A DNA stretch of 64,000 bases from Trichobilharzia regenti (GCA_944472135.2 OX235267.1:20133452-20197451), one strand, 5' to 3'; positions 45,869 to 58,509 are shown, counted from the first letter of the stretch. Made by a program: numbers and translations. The notes: generated by a model not told the origin, from the letters alone.

Positions 45869-48702
45869 TGATGAAAACATAAACTTTCACAATAACTGGT
45901 TGGATTTAGCCCTGTAGATAATTTTGAAGGGTAAACCACGTGGGGATGAGTTATGTGACTCACGAAGATGTTCACAAATTGGAGACGCTGTCATCCTATC
46001 TCCACCTTTCATCAACCAAATTGGGTAGTGTTCAGCTATGCCTTTCTGGAGAACAGGCTTCTTGAGTCAGATCACTCAGTCCACGTGATTTATCCTATAC
46101 AATCATCTACAAGGCTAAAACCAAGCAACTACTGTAAAAAGTTCAAGTTTTCTTATCACCTAAGCCTTAACCATAGATGAACCAAAACCTAAATTATCTG
46201 TCATGCAAATCAAATCCATTAGCAGCTTAGGTTACTATAGCACAAAACAAAAGCAATTACGTATGATTTCAATCTGCCATAACACCACAATTCACTGAGG
46301 TGGGACTATACGATACAATGACCTTAAGTGGGATAGACAAAGTTTCAGAATTAGAGGAGGCGAAGTTACTGCCAAAAAGTTTCTTGTCACTTCTAATGTG
46401 TTTCGAGCTTCAGGAACGATTTTTTCATTGTGTCTTAAAGTTCTGTTTGTTTTAACACAGTGTTACCCTAAAATCCAATTACGTTTCGTATATATTTTCA
46501 TGTTTTTATCAAATTATTCTTTTGAGCTCACCCACTATGTCTGCGGTTTAGCAACCTTGTTATTTGAATAAAAATGAATATGTATTCACATGAATCACAC
46601 GGAGTTTGAACTCATGAATCGTCCGTTATCTATTTATAAATCGACTAGTGGTGTATCTTGTAATTCAACTATATCATTCATTGCTGAAAACACCGCACCT
46701 ACGAAAAAAACTGTTGCTAAACGACTTCCAGTTTAGAGTATTTCCATGACTGGAGTCTCTGATTGACAAATTTGAAATACACAGCTGTTGTGTGGAATAT
46801 CTTCATTCATTAACTTAATTTTGTTGCCTCATTTATAAATTATGATGTACATACACCTCCAGAAAGTGAATGAGTGCATTAAATAATGTAAATGGCAAAT
46901 AAGTAAATACTTTTTATTACTGTGAATCTACTATAACAATAAATTGATTCACGTAGTGTCTTACGCTTCATAGTCCAACGGTAAGTAGAAGAAGGTTCAA
47001 CTTTAGAGTTGGAGAACAATTTTTGTTCACCAAAATAAATCATACATTATTAAGTCTTTCTTTCGAACACAGATTTCACCATCGTTCAACAGTGTCCATC
47101 ACAAGAACTTACACGACAAAAACTACTGGAATTCCGATGCTAATGCAATTGACATTTCTTTATGATGAATATATCTACGAGGAAGGTCTAGTGAAGACAT
47201 TGTTCTAGCTCACTGAAAAACGTTTTCCGAAAGTCAGACGGTGATGAACTTGCCATTAATTATAAGCAGTTATGCGACAATGGGTACGTTCAGAAAAGTA
47301 TTGGTACAACACCACAGAACATCAAATATAAAGAGTAAATATGTTACACTTGTCAGGAGAACAATCTTCCTAAGGCTTAGATTTTCAGTTAATGAAGTAT
47401 CTTAAGAATTATTTAGTATAAAACTTAGAAAATCTGATTCGGTTGATAGGTTAGTCATATTTCATTGAATAAAATGCTCACTGAGACAATCTATGGTTGA
47501 CAAGTCCTTTCTTGTTACCTCCAACCGCATATACCGGTTAAAGTGTTCGTGCCAAAGCATATGTATATAATCAGTGTTCAGCTTTTGTTCGTGACTCGAA
47601 AATACTCTTGTAACTTTTCTGTGGGCAACATTCAGCTTACTGACACCTGTAGTTCTTCTCTGTCAACTCTTCTTGTACTCAATTACGTGATAATAATGAC
47701 TGCCATCTTCTAACTAGCTAATTAAAGTATGCGAGTATTTTGTGTTTTGATAATGAAACTGTTTTAATTTGTATATAGATGACAAGATCCAATGAAATGA
47801 GATAACATCATATTGTTCCATTTAATTTGTTGTTTTTGCTTTAGTTCATGTTCACTAAGGGGCGAATTGTGTGAAGAGATTTATTCTATTTAGCACAATA
47901 TAAAGCTTCATAATTTTCCACAAGTTTACACCAACTAAACAGATACTATTTGATTTTAAAAAGATTTTACCTAATTGGTCCTTGACTTTAAACACAAGTT
48001 TACATTTTACCCTCCTCCTATTTGTAGAATTTATTTAGAAAATTTCTGATCATATGTGTTCTCAAATTTGCTTACTTTTGAAAGAAAACAAGCCCATTTT
48101 TATGTACATACTGCAATATTGGGTGTTGCATATCGATTGTATTCAGTAAAACTTTAATCATAACATTCTAACTCTTTATGTCCACTTGTATGACTGATGA
48201 ATATTGTATGATTCACTATATCTGACTTACAAGTGTTCTTCTTCATCTACATTGTACAGAAAATATCAAGTGCATTTTGATTCATAGCCTAATAGGTCAC
48301 TTTAATGGTGATAGTTTAATTTAAACGTCTGACGAATTTGCGTTGTTTCAGGTTAGGAACTGGTCCTCCGCTTTCTATCTATCTCCACGAATTTGCTATG
48401 CTTACATTTCAGTACTCTAACAAGTGTGACTGCTAATGTTCACTGGTGCACAACAAATCAGTGAAAGTTCTTTCAAAATATATCATTCGCTTCATTTTCG
48501 ACTTTCTAGAAGTTTTTTTGGACCATTTGGTTAACATAAATATATAGATTGACAAATTAGTCATAAAGAATAAAGAAAGCATGATGTCAAGTACATCTCA
48601 CTACCGAACACGAGAAAATTAAAAACACTGAAATAGTAGGAAAACTAAATCAACTAGACCAATGTTGTGCTTGATGTTATAGAATGAATAAGAAAAACCT
48701 CT

Positions 48703-48757
48703 AATTTTTTTTCATTACAGCTTGATTCCACACTGTATTTTTGGTACAAGCATGGAA
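48703..48757 (-). mobile_element. SINE 3' fragment (family of 58735)
   Basis: On the minus strand, TTGTACCAAAAATACAGTGT and GGAATCAAGCTGTAATGAAA match the 3' end of the SINE at 58856-58915, again followed by an A-rich tail. Confidence 0.6.
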
Positions 48758-50179
48758 CCACTCTGAGTAAGCGTATACCCACCCATATTAAAAAGTTAGT
48801 ACTGTAAAACAATCCGGTTGATTAAATATACCTTCAATATTGTGAATATATTGATGGTGATTAATAAAACAATTCTTTTTCTTGCATACTTCAGTGTTTA
48901 CGAACATCTACAGAGGCATCGGAATATGTATGTTGAAATATTTCCTTGAAAAACGATTTAAAAACCATCTTCACACATGATAAATATGATGTGGTTGTGT
49001 ATGCTTATTGAATCACTAGCAATAATAATGAGACTCATATAACCTATCTACTGACTTTTTATTAAAATTACATATTTTGTAGAGACCGAGACTTAGGTTT
49101 GGCATATGCACCCTATTCTGTTTGTGACTGATGAGCTGAATTCTTCAGTCCCTGCTGATATTGAAACACAGTAATTATCACTGTGTTACTAAACACATTA
49201 TCCGCTGAATCTCTTAGACGTTTCGCTCAGACGATGTGGTATCCTGCTCGTAACTTTTCGTGTTGGAGATTAAATCACTACCCCGCATTACATCGTATAT
49301 AATGAGTAAACTGAAAATACTGTATTGTCAATATACGTATTACGTATAACAGTACTCCGGGATTTTGTTGTGTTAAAGAATTGTGGACAGTTGGATGGGG
49401 CTATATGTATGTTTCAGCTTATAGGAAATTAAATATACCAATCTGCAAAGCAGTTTAACAATATCAGTCAGTCATAATCTACATGTTTTTATTCCTCCCG
49501 GAATCAAGATAGAAATCTTTTCCCCTTCCAAAAAATGTGTGGTTCCTCTCATATTTTGCAGGTATCCATTATGTCTAGTAGATTTTATCGCATGGGAAAG
49601 CATTACATTTCTAAACGGTTATTTTTTTAAAGCTGTTCACCAAAGTAGAAATGTTCGTAACTGATATTTGAAGTTTAAATGAATAAAATAGCTTAACTAC
49701 GCCATTTATTTCTGTTAGTAGTCACAAAAAATATTGATGATGGTAGTTCTGTTCCTCACATCAAATGTACAACAAATCATATTAGTGAAAAAAAATTTCA
49801 CTTGGCTCCGAATGTAGATTTTTTAAGAAATCTAAACTGAAAACTTAATGCGTATCACTATGAAAAGTACAATAGAACTGTCTGTTTGTCAAGAGTTTTT
49901 CAACATACCCATCATTTTAAACGTCAAACGGATTATTCACTAGGCCAATGGGTTCCCGAGGGGACAAAATCTCTCACCGGAGTTGCACGTATATCCAGTT
50001 GATGAGTTTTCAGTAGGACAGAATTGGCATCTGATTCTACTGCTAGCCATAATCGACTATATGAAACCAGATATAAGTTTCACTTGTGTTTTTTATTTTG
50101 ACAAGAGAAGAATTTCGAATAAAGTGTATGCGATTGTCGAACCTTTATGATCTACATTTTTGTGATTTATTAATTACAT
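48758..50179. other. no gene recognised
   Basis: A+T-rich sequence without recognisable coding or repeat partners. A small hairpin CTGAA/TTCAG after CTGATGAG near 49130 was considered as a ribozyme and rejected. Confidence 0.4.
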
Positions 50180-50294
50180 GGAGGATTTAATCATGAGCTG
50201 ACATCAGTTAGAGAACCACTGGAAAACCTGGGAGTACTGGACAGCTGTTTTTCAGTGGTTCTCTAACTGATGTCAGCTCATGATTAAATCCTCC
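50180..50294. repeat. perfect palindrome with 42-bp arms, from hammerhead SINE ends
   Basis: 50180-50221 is the exact reverse complement of 50253-50294, separated by about 31 bases. The arms contain ACATCAGTTAGAGAACCACT, and the centre reads GGGAGTACTGGACAGCTGT. These are the 3' terminal sequence and the cleavage-side strand of the hammerhead-bearing repeats at 50630 and 56625. The ribozyme core itself is missing. Confidence 0.85.
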
Positions 50295-50629
50295 TTACAA
50301 TCAAACCAAATCCCTACAAAACCAACACTTGAAAATTTATTAATTACGTCAACGGCGTAGACTAATTTAAGAAGGCAATTATTGTCAATAACCATGGAAC
50401 TTAACTAACAAGAAATGCATCATTTTTGCATTAATGTCAATAGCTCAACTGGGATTTCCTGTTCGTATAGTACCATTTTGGAATCTTGAGTTATCCAATT
50501 TCAAAACAATCGCGAAGTAGTAACTTCTCAGCCATGATATCTAATTTTCTGTGAGTTGATGGTGGATATCATTTTTAGATTTGTCTTATTCCCAAGAGTT
50601 AGTTTGTATGGATTTAATTTATTTGAAGT

Positions 50630-51025
50630 TTCATCATGGATCGATATCAGTTAGAGAACCATTGAAAACCAGGGAGTACTTAATAGCTGTTCCATCCCAG
50701 CTGCAGGGCGAAGTTGCCTGAGTTGTAGTGGGAAGTTGTGACCGTTGGGATCCATTCTGTTGGGATTGAAGACAAACACTCTTTGATGAGCTGGCTGATA
50801 GTCGCGCTACAATCACGGATTCGTAGAAGTTACGAGTTATGGTCTGGCTACTGGGTTGGGTCCCAGTGGCTAAATGGTTTACGATCTCGCCTTGTAACTG
50901 GAAGGTCGGGGGTTGGAACTTCGGAGGGGGTGCGTACCACTGATGAGTCCCAATTTAGAACGAAACAGGTGTCTAGCACTCCATGGTTTTCAGTGGTTTC
51001 CTAACTGATATCATTCTGTGGTCAA
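50630..51025. mobile_element. hammerhead-bearing SINE (SM-alpha-like) with inverted partner
   Basis: The plus-strand copy (about 50850-51020) has a tRNA-like front (CAGTGGCTAAATGGTTTACG, then GGAAGGTCGGGGGTTGGAAC as a decayed box B), a hammerhead core and the end CATGGTTTTCAGTGGTTTCC then TAACTGATATCA. At 50636-50700 the same end occurs inverted (ATCAGTTAGAGAACCATTGA, CCAGGGAGTACT). About 150 bases of unrelated sequence lie between. SM-alpha SINEs with hammerhead ribozymes are known from schistosomes. Confidence 0.7.
50934..50979 (+). ncRNA. type I hammerhead ribozyme, decayed stems
   Basis: GTACCA (stem I), CTGATGA, GTCC-CAATTTA-GAAC (stem II with one mismatch), GAAA, a short stem III (ACAGGTGT), cleavage triplet GTC, then TAGCAC (stem I with two mismatches). 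The conserved core bases are intact but pairing is weakened, so activity is uncertain. Confidence 0.6.
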
Positions 51026-52664
51026 ACCTGGAACAAATATAAATTCTACTAAACAACTCCAGATTAGGGCGAAAAAGTTTTTCAGTGGAATCTGAGTTAT
51101 ACTAGTTTTACCAACTATTAATATGAGCACAAGATCTGGAGGTCAGTAATACTATCCTGCATCAGCGAAGCACACAAGAGATTAGTCTGAAAATAAAGTG
51201 TAGCGGTTACAGCATGTTCCTCCCTCTGCTGCATTCTTTAGCTTCTGTAAAGAAAATCATATTCACATAAATAAATTATACATTATTCGTCAGAATTAAA
51301 TAATAATTTCAACAAAATCAGATGTTAAAGATATTTTTGGTTAAAATAACAAAATTATACATAAGAAAAAAGCATTAGCAAATAAATCAATTGTTTTTTC
51401 TTAGTATGGTGTTCTTTGAACTGGATGGTTTAATTGCGAAGTTTTCATTGTCTCCCTATACAACATCTTCAGTGCTAAATTCACGGTGAAGTGCTATCAT
51501 TTATACGAAAACATCTAAAAAAGCTATCAATACGAATACAGTTAGGATAATGCGTATGTTTTGGATAGAAAACCAAAAAAAAAATTATTTAGAAACATGG
51601 AGCTCTTACTGTGACCATTCATCATGATCTAGCCTACAATTCAACCAAGAACAAGATAGACGTTAGACTGAATAAGTGGCCAATAAGAATGCAGACGATT
51701 ATAACGACTGTATTGTCTCTAAAGACAACTAATCTATGTCGCAAACACCGCAATAAGCAACAGTGTGTCTTCTGAACGAACTCTTAGAACTTCGCAGTTA
51801 AGAGTTCAAGTTAGAAGACGCAACCATACCAAGTTGTGACATTATATATTTTTGATTATGTTGTGAGAAGTGTATGTTTCAGGGCTGATGTCACGTTCTA
51901 ATCATCATAATACTACGAATTTCACTAGGTAGGCAGATGACAGCTGCTTTATAAGATAGTAGTGTAATTCTGTTCTTGTCTTCTGTGATAAATTCACTGA
52001 AATCAATCATCTGTAATAAAATGTACATTTTTAATCTATTCATGTTAGATTTTATGTAGTAGCAGTTATAATCTTAGAAACACACTGAACAACAGTTAGC
52101 GAGTCATACTGTTATCATCATCATAATCATGTCAACTGTCATTACAATCTGAGTGGAAAAGTTTTAAATTTAATGGTGAAAATCTTTTGACTCTCTAGTA
52201 ACTTTCACTTTGAATATATTATTCAACATTAATGAGAGGGGGAATGAATTTCCAATGTTGCTAACACTCATTTACCTTCTTAGAATCTGACTAGTCAGAG
52301 GGAAACTCAAATAGGCTCTCAGATACCGTCTAGAATACGCGATGTTCATCTCCACTGATGACAAGACGTAGCTAGTTGGTCTGCTTAAACAGCAGAATTT
52401 CACTTAGTTTTACAAGGGATAAAGACCAAGTTGTGGCAGATAAACTATTTTACCTCATGAACATGCAGTATACTTTTAAATATTATTGCATCTTATCCAG
52501 AGTATTAACGGACCACCAACGGGAACCCAACTTTGAGCCGATAAACCAAACCGCTTTATTTTGGAGCTTTATTACAAATCAAATGATGGGTAAATGGATA
52601 CTGACGTTCATTTGAAATTCGTTGGATATAAATATAAAAATTGGGCACAGTTGTAGAGTATAAC
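51026..52664. other. no gene recognised
   Basis: A+T-rich sequence between the hammerhead SINE pair and the Penelope-like element. Only short chance frames. Confidence 0.4.
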
Positions 52665-53787
52665 TTCATTATGGATGAGATTTTATTTTGATAAATCACA
52701 CAGTGTTGTACTGTAATATTAACTGATGACGTTTCGAGCACAGTTAATTACTGCTCATAATCATATTTAGTCACTGACACAACTTTTTCGCTTCATTTAT
52801 ATACATGAGTGAAATAGATTAGACATTTGAATAAAATCGATATTAGATAATGTGCATTGAGAAATAATATTATTTTCAAGTATTGGTTTTGTAGGGATTT
52901 TGTTTGATTGCATGGTGTCAGCTCATGATTAAATCCTCCATGCAATCAAATAATATTATTGTTATGAATAAAATACAATAAGATGGGAAATCTGAAGCCC
53001 TACGTAGAATTCTCACTAAAGCAGGAATTAGGATGGCATTTAAACTACAAACTCACTCGTGTAGGACAAGCTCTGTAGGCTAAAGGACCCGGTGAACCCA
53101 ATTAAATAAAATAATATAATTTACAAAATACCTTACAATGACTTTGAGGTCAGCTACATAGGTCAAACTAGTAGATCAGGAGTAGTGAGATTATCAGAAA
53201 ATAAGAATTTAGCTAAGGTCAGAATGATTGATCCGACGAAGATAAGTAATTTCGAAAAAAGCTCAGCAATAGCACCGCATGCATTAACACACAACCACAC
53301 AACAGGGTGGAGAGGGTCAAAATTCTAAAGAGTAATATAGATAGGTGTAGTGGGAGATTGATCACCGAATCTTGGTTCATCGAGTCTACACCCAACACAT
53401 GCAACAGAAATTACTCAACGCAAATACCAGAATATGGAAGATATTATTACCACCAGTCAAATCTGAGGATAATAAATAATGTTAAAATGCATTCATTTCA
53501 CATTATAACTTTCTAACAAGTTATTTATTTTACTATGAAAACATTTTGTTCCCCATTTGATTGTATTTTACTGGCAAAACTAATATTATTTCTCAATGTA
53601 CATTATCTTATATCGATTTTATTCAAATATCTGATCCTTTCACTCATGTACATAAATGAAGCGAAAAAGTCGTGTCAGTGACTTGATATGATTATGAGCA
53701 GTAATTAATTGTGCTCGAAACGTCATCAGTTAATATTACAGTACAACACTGTGTGATTTATCAAAATAAAATCTCATCCATAATGAA
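52665..53787. mobile_element. Penelope-like element remnant with inverted terminal repeats
   Basis: Inverted arms 52665-52872 and 53581-53787 (about 207 bp, highly similar) start TTCATTATGGATGAGATTTT and contain GATAAATCACACAGTGTTGT and ACTGATGACGTTTCGAGCAC. Between them, plus-strand frames at 53130-53510 encode a GIY-YIG-type endonuclease end: IYKIPYNDFEVSYIGQTSRS, LSENKNLAKVRMIDPTKISN, ALTHNH, VKILKSNIDRCSGRLITESW. This is the C-terminal domain of Penelope-like retroelements. The reverse transcriptase is absent. Terminal repeats in inverted arrangement are known in this class. A stretch at 52918-52941 repeats the arm of the palindrome at 50253-50294. Confidence 0.75.
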
Positions 53788-54809
53788 ATTCGTTAGACTT
53801 ATTGCAGGATACCATCCATATTTAATTTGCTTCAGTTTTTGCAAATACACTAACTTCTTAAGTTGACCAACTGTTCTAACAGTTATTGAATATGATTTTA
53901 TCGAGTTACCGCATACAGATTAATAAGCTTATGGTGAAATGAAGACTTTGTGGCATCGTTCTTCACTTATCTAGAGTTGCTTCTTTTGCAGACAGTCAAA
54001 ATATCAACAACAAAAATCCTTTGAATGGAAAGAGTAATTTGGCATGTGTTAGATATGCTCTAATATCATTTTAAAATACACGTATACTATAACCTCCTAT
54101 AAGTATTTCAAACGAAAATGAAAGTATTTTGAAAAGCACTTATGCACACAACCAGAATTCAGCAGTGATACTGTTGGCGAAATCCCAGAAACCTGTCTAT
54201 TTAATGTGAATTATTAAATAGTATTCTGAATATCTCTAACATCTTATCATAAAAATCCTGTCGACACGAATACATTGTTGGTAACACTATCAATACTCCA
54301 AGCACATAAATAACGATGACAGGATAATCAGTAGATTTCTAAAGAAGAATTTACCAACAAAGCTAGAACAAATAAATTGTCATGGTGGAGTGTTAATATT
54401 AGTCAATACATAAGAGGAACTGAATAAGGGTGTTAGAGTTAAGTAACAAGATAAATAATTTGATGAATGAATTGTAATTAGGATGCATATAAGAACTCAA
54501 GTCTTCGTTCATCGTCCAGCTGAACATGAATAACCTCTGCTGGTTTTGAGGGGTGCGTACTTATAAAGAGTCCAAACTTGGGAAGATGTAGCAATTCAGC
54601 ACTCCTTTGCTTCCCACAATTCTATAGCTGATACAGGTTAATAATGAAGTTTACTATAAAATCAGATAAATTTTGACAAATTCGCAATCTGAAAATTAAA
54701 ATGATTAGCTCTAAGTTATGTTCCCTGAAGTTCTAACGAGAAGAGGTGACCGGTGCGTTTCATCAAGAATGTCTTCAGAACATATACTAAGTAGTATACT
54801 AGGAATGAG
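53788..54809. other. no gene recognised
   Basis: A+T-rich spacer without recognisable content. Confidence 0.4.
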
Positions 54810-55470
54810 TCCATGCGGACAGGCATATGGACTCATGTGAAAAATGGGCAAAATCCATTTTATCTGACTCACAACACCCTCTACATTCACAACTCTCCCC
54901 TTGTATCTCTTCAGGGAAAACCAGAAGCCCATATAGTAAGTACAAAAACTCATCCATACCCTACTTAGCTCGTGTTCTGTGCGATAAAGAAAGCATTAGG
55001 CGTGAAACCTTTAACTTATTAAATTGTCAGTAGAACAATGGATCTCATCTTTCCAACTCACATCATTTATAGGTACAACGTTTTCTCCCTAAAACTTTTT
55101 TTTCTGTATTTATTTTTGTTATGTGCTGTTTTGTTTCTCTCTTCCTTGCAAACTATACTTAAAACATTCTTGTTCGTTCTTTCACACTCTATATATCTCC
55201 ACCATTTTGCTATCGCTTACTCTAGTAAATATGCTAGTAGTATCTACTTTTCTAACACCTTCAAATATTCTGTTCTTAATTTTGGCATTGCTAACGACAT
55301 GCTAATATGTTGTTGTCAAAACTGACTGAGATAACTTTAATCTACGTAGAACTTTATTTATTGTTAATGTACTAACTGGATGCAATATTGTAGTAAAATG
55401 CTGAGAATTCCATTCTGTATCACAAGTACTGCTTTGGAATAAAGCTATTATCTTATCTTAAAAAAAATTA
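54810..55470 (+). mobile_element. CR1-like retrotransposon 3' end
   Basis: Coding end at 54827-55033 ([46 protein letters not shown]), then a T-rich 3' untranslated region and the terminal ACAAGTACTGCTTTGGAATAAAGCTATTATC with an A tail at about 55462. It is 5'-truncated, and is the best preserved 3' end of this family in the window. Confidence 0.75.
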
Positions 55471-56624
55471 AAAGGGAGTCAGGTACTTTGTGCTGTAGAA
55501 TCCCATTCTAGTGACTAGAAGGGGATATACTTTTCCAGTAGTTTGGTGATCCCGGATTCAGCGCATGTTACCGTCGTGAATGAGTATTCCTAAAGAGTCT
55601 CGAAGTGGTAAAAAAAAGTCACCCACTGCTCCATGACGACGGAATTCACCTTATAATAATATTAATTCGTATAAAGCTTTCTCCAAACAACTGTCACTTC
55701 TAAGACAATTATGACAAGAGGCTATGTGATGCAACAGTCATTCTCATTTAACCAGCATCTTTTTAACTCACATCTAATTATAACAGCTTCAATATATCTT
55801 TGTCTTTTAATTACTTCATATGCCTAATACTACAATACGTGCAAATCCAAAATCATAGTTAGTTAATAATCTTGGAGAGTGGTGTTCAAACTGCCTCATG
55901 CGTTTAGATCAGACATGTTAAAATCTTGTTATTTAGTCATATATGGTGTACATATGTTAAATTTATTTAATGTCAGTTGGTGAGATCATGGATAGTAATT
56001 TTCCTCGAAATATTACCAAAAACAAAAACGTATCATTGTGTGTAAACTGTTGAAATACAATTATAATTTATTTAAATTCATGCGTTTTTTTAAAGACGTT
56101 TCCTTGTATTTCTGTGTTATCGAATCTAGATGTTTATGACAGTATTAATTCTGCCACAGTAATTTCAGTTTATATGTTAATATGCACTTTAATGAATATT
56201 ATTTAATTGATGATGATGTTAACAGATTACTACCCACCACTCATAGATTGCATAGTTGTTGTTACAATGTTCATGTATTAATATGTATTTAATCTCAGAA
56301 GAGAACTGTATAAATAACAATGTTTGCAGAGTATTCAGCTGATGAGTCCTAGCGAAATTTATGAATTCATTAAATACTACTTTTCTCACAGTTGTTACTT
56401 GTTTTATTTGTCTGATACTTGTGCATAGTATTTATGATGAAACAGATAACATATTGGAAAATTATTTAATCGAATGAAACTAATATGAATACTATACCCT
56501 TCCTCGTTTAACATACTTAGCCAATAAGCATTCATGACGTTGTGCTAAATGTGTCTTTAGTGAATATAATGTGATATTCATTTATTAGCTCTAAATAGTG
56601 TCATATTGTTTATTTTTACGAGTT
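55471..56624. other. no gene recognised
   Basis: A+T-rich DNA. A weak hammerhead-like motif at 56328-56377 is described as a finding. Confidence 0.4.
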
Positions 56625-56910
56625 TGACGACGGATTGATATCAGTTAGAGAACCATTGAAAACCAGGGAGTACTGGACAGCTGTTTCATTCTAGCTTGGG
56701 AATCATCAGCAGTACGCACCCATTGGGGTGCGAACCCAGTGGCTTGATGGTATACCAGCTTGCCTTGTAACCGGAAGGTCTTTGGTTCGAACCTCAGTAG
56801 GTTCGAACTGCCGACGATTCCCAAACTAGGATGAAACAGCTGTCCAGTACTCCCTGGTTTTCAATGGTTCTCTAACTGACATCAATCCGTCGTCAAACTC
56901 TTAAAAACAA
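56625..56910. mobile_element. hammerhead-bearing SINE (SM-alpha-like) with inverted partner
   Basis: Arms 56625-56725 and 56808-56910 are reverse complements of each other over about 95 bases. The plus-strand copy runs from about 56725 with box A-like TGGCTTGATGGTATA and box B GGTTCGAACC (about 56783-56792), then a decayed hammerhead (CCGACGA in place of CTGATGA) and the end TGGTTTTCAATGGTTCTC. The left arm is the minus-strand hammerhead half only. A transcript through the locus would fold into a strong hairpin. Confidence 0.75.
56670..56715 (-). ncRNA. type I hammerhead ribozyme, nearly intact
   Basis: Read on the minus strand: GTACTG, CTGATGA, TTCC-CAAGCTA-GAAT, GAAA, then CAGCTG, cleavage triplet GTC, then CAGTAC. 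Stem I pairs perfectly (GTACTG with CAGTAC, 6 bp). All core bases are present. Stem II is weak (two mismatches) and stem III is very short, as in schistosome SINE hammerheads. Confidence 0.7.
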
Positions 56911-58509
56911 ACCTAATCCTTACAGACTAACTCATGAAAATTATATGGTTTAGACTAGTGATAACGTTACACAACTGCTTAGTAGATTTCAGTTCACTTT
57001 TACTAAGAAAAAATAACTGAAGTGGTCAATATTTGATGGCTAATTTATGCATACTATCAGTTCTTCATATCATTCAGATTATCTGACAGTTGATGACTAA
57101 AATATAACCAAGAGACATTCATTTTGTGGAAAATACCCATTGAAACATTAGATTGAAAAGAACAAGAAGTTCACCAGTTCATTTTGTTCCGTCTATAACA
57201 CTACATCCGAGTAACTGCCTGGTGTAGAGCACCAATTGTTCAAAATGCTAAGGCTTTATCCATACATCTTATACAGAGAGTATGAGGTGGTATTTAATGA
57301 AATAGAGTCTAATCATTGTGGTCCAGCTAAAACAAAAAGAAATAAAATTGACAAGTTTATAAATAATTTCTGTTTGAATCTGCAATGGAACATAATGCTT
57401 TTTGAGCTAAGGACACACTTTGAAGATTAATACAAACTAGTATGAAGTCGAATTCGAAGGAGTCTTCCTACCTTCTTACACCAGAAAAGAAACTGTAAGA
57501 AATTAATATCAGCTAGTTAATATATTGAGTTTCAAAGTGTGTACCCTATAAATATGGCAAAGGATCTTATCTTCAGGCTCAAATTATCTGATCAAAAAAC
57601 GCTTTTGATTAGATTTTGGTATCATTTCTATACATTTAACAAAAATATGAGCCTGGTATAGTTTCTTACAAAGCAATATAAATTCACTTGATATGAAAAC
57701 TAAGGTAGTGACAGTTTTCGACAAACTAATGCTTCTCAGGGACTGCAGTTTTGCATTTATGCTACAAATGAAGTTCAAAAACAAAGTTCTTAGTCAAACA
57801 CTAATTCGTACGTACACTCAAGTTGACTCATCTCAGATTCATGAAACAAAAATAAATTGCCATTTTCCAACTTTTTTAATCATCAGTTGGTTTGCTGTCG
57901 TATTGCTGTTGAAAATTGAAACATAAGTGAACAAAGATAGTACCAAACTTTCTAGCAATCTTTTATATTAAGGTAAATAGTATACAGAATCCATGCATTA
58001 TCTTGTATCAGCATATCTTCACTATGGTGAACATTAAATCAGTACTAAAGATGCCTTCATTGGTGTTCATTTTCCTCTATCTAGTCTTTAGACTGTATAA
58101 GAATATATTTCCTACTTAGAACAAAAGCTATCATGATTCAGGAGAAGAAGTCAAACCTGTGTATATAGAAAATACTTGTGTGGGATTTCTCTTTGTATAT
58201 TGCCTTTCCACTTGAGTAAATTTCAATATCCACAAACGTTATATAGAGAAACCCTTAGATAACAAGGAGACAGATGAACAACCGGGAGCCAAGCATTATT
58301 GCGTGACAGTCAATATTTTCACATATCATATCTCTATGCTATGTTAAAGGTAATAAAATAAGAAATAAAAACGTGAAAAATAACACACAATGCTACAAAA
58401 TGCTAAATAACGATAAGTGATAAAGTTCATAGAATTAGTTTCCTTGACAAATTTGAATAATAACTGGTCTCTTCATGTCCCACCTTAAAATTTACAACCA
58501 TATCAAGTA
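56911..58509. other. no gene recognised
   Basis: A+T-rich DNA. Frames at 57236-57430 and 57693-57926 are open but match no family I know. Confidence 0.4.

Larger units (their letters stand above)
42645..48702. other. long stretch without recognisable genes
   Basis: About 6 kb of A+T-rich DNA with microsatellites (listed separately), a G homopolymer followed by GA repeats at 43957-43979, and only short frames without motifs. An AATAAA at 45466 is isolated. Confidence 0.45.

Noticed and set aside
49125..49175. CTGATGAG followed by a CTGAA/TTCAG hairpin, as in a hammerhead.
   Set aside because: GAAA does not follow the hairpin at the required position and no stem I or cleavage triplet is apparent.
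56735..56795. tRNA gene suggested by box A and box B.
   Set aside because: It is the tRNA-like front of a hammerhead SINE, with no complete cloverleaf recognised and repeat sequence on both sides.
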